This document shows positions 1 through 5,625 of a stretch of 7,014 nt of DNA, piece by piece. A program made the translations under genes and the position numbers. A model generated the notes under the pieces. It was not told the DNA's origin. It saw nothing but the letters and a program-made list of their open reading frames with translations, and did no database searches. Source of the stretch: Porphyromonadaceae bacterium UBA7141 (lineage in GTDB: Bacteria > Bacteroidota > Bacteroidia > Bacteroidales > Muribaculaceae); contig DKWX01000022.1 of the NCBI GenBank assembly GCA_002491945.1, forward strand, positions 1-7,014. The letters are read 5' to 3'. Each line of letters begins with the position of its first letter. Position 1 is the first letter of the stretch.

Positions 1-15
1 TGTGGTCTTTAATAG

Positions 16-88
16 TGACCCCGGTGAGGCTCGAACTCACGACCCAATGATTAAGAGTCATTTGCTCTACCAACTGAGCTACGGAGTC
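16..88 (-). tRNA. tRNA-Lys (anticodon CTT)
   Basis: The reverse complement folds as a complete cloverleaf of 73 nt. The acceptor arm GACTCCG pairs with CGGGGTC (one G-T pair), followed by discriminator A. The D arm reads GCTCAGTTGGTAGAGC. The anticodon stem AATGA/TCATT closes the loop CTCTTAA, so the anticodon is CTT, which reads AAG lysine codons. The T arm is GTGAG-TTCGAGC-CTCAC. The 3' CCA is not encoded: ACTATT follows the acceptor, so CCA must be added after transcription. The gene has its own promoter about 70 bases upstream. It is close to the window edge but complete. Confidence 0.97.
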
Positions 89-155
89 ATTGTTGGTATG
101 CTCGCGAGATGTGGCGTCGCTCTTGTTGAGTCTCGTTGTTTCTCGTTTGCGAGTG

Positions 156-187
156 CAAAGTTAGTAAGTTTTTTCGAGTTGTGCAAA
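156..187 (-). promoter_or_regulatory. Bacteroidetes-type promoter of tRNA-Lys
   Basis: Read on the minus strand, TTTG (complement of 184-187) is followed after exactly 20 bases by TAACTTTG (complement of 156-163). This is a perfect match to the Bacteroidetes housekeeping promoter, TTTG, 19-21 bases, TAnnTTTG. Transcription would start around 149-151, leaving a leader of about 60 bases before the tRNA. The gene to the right (377) is divergent, so this promoter can only serve the tRNA. Confidence 0.85.
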
Positions 188-302
188 CTTTTTCTCAACT
201 TTTTTTTCTAATTTTACAATCGGAATCATCCAAGTAGTGTCTTTTTTATCGCTATTAGCCCGGAGTCTCGGGTTTAATCGGTTGATTTTTAATATTATGC
301 GG

Positions 303-345
303 GTGAGCCTTCGGCCGGGACTTCTAAGAAGGATCCGGATCTCAC
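303..345 (+). promoter_or_regulatory. Structured GC-rich leader element upstream of lipoprotein gene
   Basis: A compact GC-rich block sits in an otherwise A/T-rich leader. An outer stem GTGAG (303-307) pairs with CTCAC (341-345). Inside it CCGG-G (315-319) pairs with T-CCGG (334-338), continued by CTTC (321-324) with GAAG (328-331) around a TAA loop. A small CC-TTC-GG hairpin lies at 308-314. It ends 31 bases before the start codon and has no T tract, so it is not an obvious terminator. It could be a regulatory or stabilising 5' UTR structure, or part of an unrecognised small RNA. I do not match it to a known riboswitch. Confidence 0.4.
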
Positions 346-376
346 AAAGTTTGAAAATCTAACAATCATATATACG

Positions 377-2080
377 ATGATGAAATCTAACGCTATCTAC
401 ATCTCACTCGGTGCGGCAGCTGTGCTGATTGCGGGTGGATGTTCAAAGAAACTGAATCAGTTTCAGTCTGACTTCTTTTCTACAAATCCGGAGCCGTTGG
501 AGACGGTAGGGCAGAATGTGCCGGGTGCTGTCACCGCTAAACTTCCTCCGAAATTTATGCTTCGCAATGCGAAGGTGAGTGCTACTCCGGTGTTGCAGTG
601 GCATGCGGCCGACAATACAGTAGGGGAGGCTGCGGCTACGCCGGTGTTGTTCCAGGGTGAGAATGTGCGCGACAACGGGCAGGTGGTAAGCTATGCCGAC
701 GGCGGCACGGTCAGCATCCCTTTTTCAATGCCATGGCAGCCTGAAATGGCACAGAGCGACCTCTATCTTGACTTTCAGGTTGACCAGAACGGCAAACTCT
801 ATACGCTCCCGCGTGTAAAGGTGGGTCAGGGTGTGGTATCCACTTCAACTCTTGCGAGCGCGCAGACAGTGATTCCTGCGGTGGCCAAGGACGGATTCCA
901 GCGTGTGATTTCAGAGCAGTACAGCGCGGATATCCACTTCCTGGTCAACCAGGCCAATGTGCGTGCCTCCGAAACATCAAAGGCTGACTATATCGACCTT
1001 AACCGTAAGCTAATGGAGGCCCATGCGGCTCCCAACATGGAGATTGCCGGGGTGACAATAAATTCTTATGCTTCGCCTGAGGGTAAGCTCGACTTCAACA
1101 CCTCGCTTGCAGAGAAGCGCGAGAAGAATACCCAGACTTATGTCGAGGGGCAGATGAAGAAGGATAAGATCACCGAATTCGGCGAACTTACATCTTCCTT
1201 TACTCCTGAAGACTGGGAGGGTTTCCGCTCTCTTGTGGAGAAGAGTAACATACAGGATAAGGATCTTATTCTCAGTGTGCTTTCGCTTTACAAAGATCCT
1301 GAGGAGCGTGAGCGTGAAATACGTAACATCGCCACAGTATTCAACGAGCTGGCCGACCAGATTCTGCCTCAGCTACGTTATTCGCGCGTGATGGCCACCA
1401 TCAATGTAATCGGAAAAAGCGACCAGGAGCTTATCGAAATCTTCAATACAGATCCTCAGAAGCTGTCGGTCGATGAAATCCTTTATGTGGCTACCCTGAC
1501 TGACGACAATACGCGTAAGATGTCGGTATATTCCAAGGCTGTGCAGCTTTATCCCGACGACTACCGTACGGTCAATAATCTCGGTCTGACCCAGTATGTG
1601 GCCGGTGACTACGAGGGTGCGGCCGCCAGCTTCAACCGTGCGGCCCGCATGAACCCGGCTTCTAAGGAGGTGGAAATGAACCAGGGTCTGATTTCGATGG
1701 TCAACAAAGATTTCTCACGTGCCAACGAGCAGCTTGGCGCTGCGGCCGGCGTGCCTGAAAATGCCGATGCGCTTGGCGTGTATTATCTTACGCAGGGTGA
1801 TGTGAGCAAGGCGCGCACAGCCTTTGGCGACACTAAGACCAATAATGCCGCTCTTGCCCAGATTCTTGCCAAGGATTACAATGCGGCGCGCCAGACGCTT
1901 GCCTCTATCCCTATGCCTGATGCCACGACCTATTATCTTACGGCCGTGCTTGGAGCCCGCACTCACAATGAGAGCATGGTGATGAGTAATCTCCGCCAGG
2001 CAGTGAAGCTTGACCGCCGTCTGCTCGACCGGGCCAAGAAAGATTTGGAATTCTCGGGCTATAATCTCTCTTATCTTTAA
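377..2080 (+). CDS. Outer-envelope lipoprotein with OmpA-like and TPR regions
   Basis: The 567-residue product starts with a lipoprotein signal peptide: hydrophobic residues 7-19, then AGGC with Cys22 as the probable lipidated residue. This places it in the envelope, though the -3 Ala is a weak lipobox residue. Residues about 65-160 look beta-rich. Residues about 180-260 resemble an OmpA C-terminal domain, with the signature SYASPEG (230-236) and a helix containing N241 and R248. The Asp that normally binds peptidoglycan diaminopimelate appears as Ser233, common in Bacteroidetes 'YASPEG' variants, so peptidoglycan binding is doubtful. Residues about 383-455 form at least two TPR units (AVQLYPDDYRTVNNLGLTQY; YEGAAASFNRAARMNP), and helical repeats continue to the C-terminus, suggesting a protein-interaction scaffold. 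ATG codons at 377 and 380 are both usable, after an A/T-rich leader without Shine-Dalgarno. It stands alone; its partner is unknown. Confidence 0.85.
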   Translation: MMKSNAIYISLGAAAVLIAGGCSKKLNQFQSDFFSTNPEPLETVGQNVPGAVTAKLPPKFMLRNAKVSATPVLQWHAADNTVGEAAATPVLFQGENVRDNGQVVSYADGGTVSIPFSMPWQPEMAQSDLYLDFQVDQNGKLYTLPRVKVGQGVVSTSTLASAQTVIPAVAKDGFQRVISEQYSADIHFLVNQANVRASETSKADYIDLNRKLMEAHAAPNMEIAGVTINSYASPEGKLDFNTSLAEKREKNTQTYVEGQMKKDKITEFGELTSSFTPEDWEGFRSLVEKSNIQDKDLILSVLSLYKDPEEREREIRNIATVFNELADQILPQLRYSRVMATINVIGKSDQELIEIFNTDPQKLSVDEILYVATLTDDNTRKMSVYSKAVQLYPDDYRTVNNLGLTQYVAGDYEGAAASFNRAARMNPASKEVEMNQGLISMVNKDFSRANEQLGAAAGVPENADALGVYYLTQGDVSKARTAFGDTKTNNAALAQILAKDYNAARQTLASIPMPDATTYYLTAVLGARTHNESMVMSNLRQAVKLDRRLLDRAKKDLEFSGYNLSYL

Positions 2081-2101
2081 ATCGAAATAATGGGGGCGTC
2101 T

Positions 2102-2159
2102 TAAGTAAGTGTCCGGATTCCCTTTCAATTGCTATCGGTTAAATCGGAACACTTACTTA
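2102..2159. repeat. 58-bp palindromic element (MITE-like)
   Basis: The 11-base arms TAAGTAAGTGT (2102-2112) and ACACTTACTTA (2149-2159) are perfect inverted repeats. The stem continues as CCG-ATT (2113-2119) with AAT-CGG (2142-2147), allowing one bulge per side, around a 22-base loop. Its right arm, read on the minus strand, matches the last 22 bases of the window at 19 positions, so the motif is dispersed. That favours a miniature inverted-repeat element or IS-end derivative over a plain terminator; there is also no T run directly after the stem. The many CTTA/TTA repeats at the borders prevent a clear target duplication. It could still end lipoprotein transcription, as no other terminator is visible after 2080. 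Confidence 0.6.
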
Positions 2160-2185
2160 CTTGCTTAATTACCAGGAGACATAAT

Positions 2186-2217
2186 GATGAATCCTGACAT
2201 GACCCGATGAATCCTGA
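2186..2217 (+). repeat. 12-bp direct repeat in presumed purT leader
   Basis: GATGAATCCTGA occurs at 2186-2197 and again at 2206-2217, with start-to-start spacing of 20 bases, close to two helical turns. Such spacing fits a dimeric regulator bound to one face of DNA. The core TCCTG also recurs at 2242-2246, and the upstream CAGGA (2173-2177) is complementary to all three copies. Nothing here proves an operator. Confidence 0.5.
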
Positions 2218-2243
2218 TAGATTCCGGCTGATCGGAATCTATC
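2216..2243 (+). promoter_or_regulatory. Strong hairpin in purT leader
   Basis: GATAGATTCCG (2216-2226) and CGGAATCTATC (2233-2243) form a perfect 11-bp stem closed by the 6-base loop GCTGAT. It lies 29 bases before the purT ATG, with A/T-rich sequence after it. CCAGGA (2172-2177) can also pair with TCCTGG (2242-2247), which would compete with the base of this hairpin. That layout is compatible with a leader-level switch. No T tract follows, and no TAnnTTTG promoter was seen between 2160 and 2272. Confidence 0.5.
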
Positions 2244-2272
2244 CTGGCATAACAATAAATACTATATCCATA

Positions 2273-3457
2273 ATGACTAAGATCGGATCCGTATTCACCC
2301 CTTCGGCCCGCAAGGCGCTGCTGCTTGGCAGTGGAGAGCTGGGCAAGGAGGTGGCTCTCGAACTGATGCGCCTCGGAGTAGAGGTAATAGCATGCGACCG
2401 TTATCCCAACGCACCTGCCATGCAGGTGGCCCATCGCAGCCATGTGCTCAATATGCTTGACCCGGCAGAGCTTCGCCGTGTCATAGAGCTTGAGAAGCCT
2501 GACCATATTATTCCCGAAATCGAGGCTATCGCCACTCCGGTGCTTGTGGAGCTTGAGAAGGAGGGCTATAATGTCACTCCCACAGCCAATGCGGCCTGGC
2601 TTACAATGAACCGGGAGGGTATCCGCCGTCTGGCGGCCGAGGAGCTGGGGCTTCCCACTTCGCCCTATCGTTTCGCATCCACACGCGAGGAGTTTAACCG
2701 TGCGATTGAGGAAATCGGTATGCCTTGTGTGGTGAAACCTGTGATGAGCAGTTCGGGCCACGGTCAGAGTGTGGTGCGCACGGCCGCCGACATCGATGCC
2801 TCATGGCGCGAGGCGCAGGAGGGGGGACGTGCCGGAGCCGGACGTGTGATTGTAGAGGGGTTTGTGGATTTCGACTATGAGATCACACTCCTGACATTGC
2901 GTTCGGTGAGCGGCACTGTATATTGCGAACCAGTGGGACATATCCAGGAGAGCGGCGACTATCGTTATTCCTGGCAGCCTCAGCCCATGAGTCCGGTGGC
3001 TTTTGAGCGCGCCCGTGAGATTGCCCGTAAAATCACGGATGCACTCGGTGGCTACGGCATATTCGGTGTGGAGCTATTCATCAAGGGAGATGATGTGATA
3101 TTCAGCGAAGTATCTCCGCGTCCGCACGACACCGGAATGGTGACGATGATCTCGCAGGACCGCAGTGAGTTCGGTCTGCACGCACGCGCGTTGCTCGGAC
3201 TGCCTGTGCCTGAGATTCGTTTCTATGGCCCGTCGGCATCGCGTGCGGTAGTGGTGGAGGGCGACACCTGCGAGATGGAATTTGATAATCTTGAAGAGGT
3301 GCTTTCAGAGCCGGGCACGGATATGCGTATCTTCGGTAAGCCTGAGGTGCACGGACATCGCCGCATGGCTGTGATACTGGCCACGGCAGATACCGTAGAA
3401 GAAGCCCGCGCCAAGGCCGACCGTGCGTATGCCCGACTTGTGACACGCATAAAGTAA
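2273..3457 (+). CDS. purT: Formate-dependent phosphoribosylglycinamide formyltransferase
   Basis: PurT uses formate and ATP, through formyl phosphate, to make formyl-GAR in cytosolic purine synthesis; it is the folate-independent alternative to PurN. The 394-residue product aligns along its length with E. coli PurT (392 residues). It has LLGSGELGKE near residue 17, PEIEAIAT from residue 81, LTMNREGIRRLAAEELGLPT near residue 110 and VKPVMSSSG from residue 154. The metal-site acids E267 and E279 and the SPRPHDTG segment keep E. coli numbering. ATP-grasp architecture is clear. One oddity is the ATP-loop sequence SSSGHGQ, with His163 where E. coli has Lys. The ATG at 2273 was chosen because it gives the family N-terminus (MTKIGSVFTPSARKALLLG); extension to 2207 would translate the leader hairpin. 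It is monocistronic, converging on the steroid operon across a shared terminator. Confidence 0.97.
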   Translation: MTKIGSVFTPSARKALLLGSGELGKEVALELMRLGVEVIACDRYPNAPAMQVAHRSHVLNMLDPAELRRVIELEKPDHIIPEIEAIATPVLVELEKEGYNVTPTANAAWLTMNREGIRRLAAEELGLPTSPYRFASTREEFNRAIEEIGMPCVVKPVMSSSGHGQSVVRTAADIDASWREAQEGGRAGAGRVIVEGFVDFDYEITLLTLRSVSGTVYCEPVGHIQESGDYRYSWQPQPMSPVAFERAREIARKITDALGGYGIFGVELFIKGDDVIFSEVSPRPHDTGMVTMISQDRSEFGLHARALLGLPVPEIRFYGPSASRAVVVEGDTCEMEFDNLEEVLSEPGTDMRIFGKPEVHGHRRMAVILATADTVEEARAKADRAYARLVTRIK

Positions 3458-3516
3458 TCGCTGACCGTCGCGCCGTTTACCTTTCGGGGTATCTGACGGC
3501 TAAGCATAGAGATAAG

Positions 3517-3544
3517 AATCCCCGGCTGATATCAGCCGGGGATT
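3517..3544. terminator. Bidirectional terminator between purT and the steroid operon
   Basis: AATCCCCGGCTGAT (3517-3530) is followed immediately by its exact reverse complement (3531-3544). It folds as CCCCGGCTG-ATAT-CAGCCGGGG with A/T ends on both sides. It starts 59 bases after the purT stop and lies 22 bases beyond the stop of the convergent dehydrogenase gene, so it suits termination in both directions. The T tract is short on either side. Confidence 0.85.
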
Positions 3545-3566
3545 TCTGTGTCTGCCTGATTGATTG

Positions 3567-4373
3567 TCATGGACGGATGATGCCTCGGTCGAGCAGACGG
3601 TGCTTTACCATCATCCGCGCCCAGGTGGGGAGGGTGCCCACGAAGAGAATCGCCAGACGGTTGGTAAGACCGTTGACATACTGTCGGCGACCCCGCAGCA
3701 GTCTTCGCACGGCCCGGCGTGCGAAGACTTCGGGCCTCGTGATGGCTCCGAGGCGCAGTGCGAGACGTTTAAGATTGTCGGGCAGTCCGAAAAGATCAGT
3801 GGCTATGCCTCCGGGACATGCCACCATTACTTTAACGCCATAGTCGCGCATCTCATAGTGCAGCGAGCGGCTGAATACACGGATATAGGCCTTGGTGGCG
3901 GCATACATCGACAGCCCCGGCATTGGCATCCAGCATGACATCGAACTCATGTTGAGGATATATCCGCAACCTCTCTGACGGAAGTAGGAGGCGAAGCGGA
4001 TGCTTAGCGTTGTGGCGGCATGCACATGCAGGTCGATGAAGGCCTTGACCTTCTTGTCGGCGATATCTGTGGCAAGGGCAAACGAAAAGATTCCGGCATT
4101 GTTGATAAGCATGACCGGGTCGAGGCTCATATTCTCCAGATATCCGAATATTCTGTCGGCTGCATCATCGCGGCACAAGTCGAGTGTGAGGCAGTGGGTC
4201 TCCACACCATATACTTCCGCTATCAGAGCCGCGGCTTTGCGCAGTGGGGCGTCGTCGATTGAAATCATCATAAGCGACATGCCCCTCTCCGCCAGAGTCT
4301 TGCAGAATTCCAGTCCTATTCCGCCTGAAGCCCCGGTGACGATGGCCAGTCTTCCCTTCAGACTCTTCTTCAT
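3567..4373 (-). CDS. Short-chain dehydrogenase, probable 3-hydroxysteroid dehydrogenase
   Basis: The 268-residue product is a classical SDR. The cofactor motif TGASGGIG is at 13-20, D65 is the probable adenine-site acid, NNAG is at 91-94, catalytic S144, Y157 and K161 lie in the YxxxK signature, and PGGIATD at 187-193 closes the cofactor site. The expected catalytic Asn of the N-S-Y-K tetrad appears as His116 (context IDLHVHA). The ATG at 4373 overlaps the stop of the upstream flavoenzyme gene in the sequence ATGA, indicating translational coupling. As the third gene after a 5-alpha-reductase and an ene-reductase, it most likely interconverts a 3-oxo and a 3-hydroxyl group on a steroid or bile acid. 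That role is inferred from context; the SDR fold cannot tell 3-alpha from 3-beta, or exclude 7- or 17-position activity. Confidence 0.9.
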   Translation of the reverse strand: MKKSLKGRLAIVTGASGGIGLEFCKTLAERGMSLMMISIDDAPLRKAAALIAEVYGVETHCLTLDLCRDDAADRIFGYLENMSLDPVMLINNAGIFSFALATDIADKKVKAFIDLHVHAATTLSIRFASYFRQRGCGYILNMSSMSCWMPMPGLSMYAATKAYIRVFSRSLHYEMRDYGVKVMVACPGGIATDLFGLPDNLKRLALRLGAITRPEVFARRAVRRLLRGRRQYVNGLTNRLAILFVGTLPTWARMMVKHRLLDRGIIRP

Positions 4374-5587
4374 ATGTCGCGCTCTTTTATTTTCTTTATC
4401 TCGCGTAGTATCGCCGGGTGGAGCTCCTCTTTCAGATGCTTATGGCAGGCCATCTCTTTTGAATACATACGGGCTATGCAATAGTTGACGTGGTCGCATC
4501 CGCAGCGATGATTGGAATCGAGCTTCATTTTATTGACGAAGTCGGGTTCATTTAGCAGAGCGCGTCCCATCTGGACGAATTCGAATCCCTCGGCCATGAC
4601 TTTGTCGGCGCCTGGGCGATCGATTACACCACCCACATATACAAGCGGCATTTTCAATTCGCTGCGGAACAGGCGTGCGTCCTCAAGGAAATAAAGAGGT
4701 TCGAAATGTTCGGGGCGTATCATGAATCTGCCGGCCATGCGCACACCGTATTTCAGCCATAGCTGCTTCATGTAGTGGGTCATGGTCCATATAGGCATTT
4801 CGCCGCGCATCACGTACATCGGAGCCTTGCTTACGAATCCCCCGGAGAGGACGAGTGCGTGGACACCATGACTTTCGATATTGCGAGCTACGGTAAGGCA
4901 GTCGTCGATTTCAAGACCGCCTTTGAATCCGTCGCGCATGTTGGTCTTCACAAGTACTCCCATATCCGTTCCGGCGGCCTTCATCACCTCGTCGAGACAC
5001 ATATGCATGAATGTCATCCGGTTGTCGAGCGAGCCTCCGAATCGGTCGTGTCGGCGGTTGGTATATGGGGAAAGGAACTGAGATATAAGATATCCATGGC
5101 CGGCATGTACCTCCACGCAGTCGAATCCGGCATCGCGGGCAGTGCGCACGGCATTGCCGAAATCACGCGCCAGCTTACTTAGCTCATCAGGGCGCAGACC
5201 ACGGCAGATGGTAGGGGAGTATAGGTTGAATCCGGAGTTTGGGGCTACCGGAATCCCGCCTGCGGTGCGGATATGGGTCATGTTGCCGCAGTGGCCGATT
5301 TGTATCGAGGCCTTTGCGCCACGCAGATGTATGCCGTCGGTAATCTCGCGCAGGTCAGGAATGATTTGCGGCCGGAGCCATAGCTGCGAATCAAACGACA
5401 GGGCCGAGCGGCAGATTCCGGCATAAGCCAGAGTGGTCATGCCGACTCCGCCTTCGGCCACGTTCCAGTGATAGTCGCGCAGTTGTGGTGTCGGGTTATT
5501 TTCATGCCCCATCCCTTCGAAAGCGGCGGAGCGTATGGTGCGGTTACGCAAAGTCACCGGACCGATATTGGCAGGAGTGAAAAGCAT
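4370..5587 (-). CDS. OYE-family flavin ene-reductase, probable steroid 5-beta-reductase
   Basis: The 405-residue product is an FMN TIM barrel of the Old Yellow Enzyme/NADH:flavin oxidoreductase family. Seen are LFTPANIGPVTLRNR at the N-terminus, IQIGHCGN (95-102), the substrate-binding pair in VHAGHGYLISQFLSP (H161 and H164), NRRHDRFGGSLDNR (177-190), phosphate-site YVGG (317-320) and GRALLNEPD (341-349). A C-terminal cysteine cluster (C362, C364, C370, C381) sits where FadH/BaiCD-type relatives bind 4Fe-4S, but the spacing differs from CxxCxxxC. The C-terminal FAD/NADH domain of BaiCD and FadH is absent. The start at 5587 gives the family N-terminus; a TTG 14 codons upstream is less likely. 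It begins 38 bases after the 5-alpha-reductase stop and overlaps the SDR by 4 bases. In this setting it probably reduces or forms the C4-C5 double bond of 3-oxo steroids; another enoate substrate is possible. Confidence 0.88.
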   Translation of the reverse strand: MLFTPANIGPVTLRNRTIRSAAFEGMGHENNPTPQLRDYHWNVAEGGVGMTTLAYAGICRSALSFDSQLWLRPQIIPDLREITDGIHLRGAKASIQIGHCGNMTHIRTAGGIPVAPNSGFNLYSPTICRGLRPDELSKLARDFGNAVRTARDAGFDCVEVHAGHGYLISQFLSPYTNRRHDRFGGSLDNRMTFMHMCLDEVMKAAGTDMGVLVKTNMRDGFKGGLEIDDCLTVARNIESHGVHALVLSGGFVSKAPMYVMRGEMPIWTMTHYMKQLWLKYGVRMAGRFMIRPEHFEPLYFLEDARLFRSELKMPLVYVGGVIDRPGADKVMAEGFEFVQMGRALLNEPDFVNKMKLDSNHRCGCDHVNYCIARMYSKEMACHKHLKEELHPAILREIKKIKERDI

Positions 5588-5625
5588 CGTATAATTGGAT
5601 GGTAAAGAAGAGCAAAGTGGAATTG

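Noticed and set aside
2..211. Plus-strand open frame of 69 codons at the left edge
   Set aside because: Its first half is the antisense of tRNA-Lys and the rest crosses the tRNA promoter; it is a well-known type of spurious translation.
209..216. TAATTTTA as a -7 promoter element for the lipoprotein gene
   Set aside because: It matches TAnnTTTG at 7 of 8 positions but has no TTTG at the right distance upstream.
2207..2272. 22-codon N-terminal extension of purT
   Set aside because: It would translate the leader hairpin and direct repeat; the PurT family N-terminus begins at the ATG at 2273.
2172..2272. Purine or other known riboswitch upstream of purT
   Set aside because: Neither the conserved purine-aptamer junction sequences nor those of another aptamer I know are present; only stems and repeats are visible.
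2165..2761. Minus-strand open frame of 198 codons opposite purT
   Set aside because: It lies antisense to a full-length, highly conserved purT and its translation is His/Arg/Cys-rich with no recognisable domain. The other long frames opposite the lipoprotein, SDR, flavoenzyme and 5-alpha-reductase genes were dropped for the same reason.
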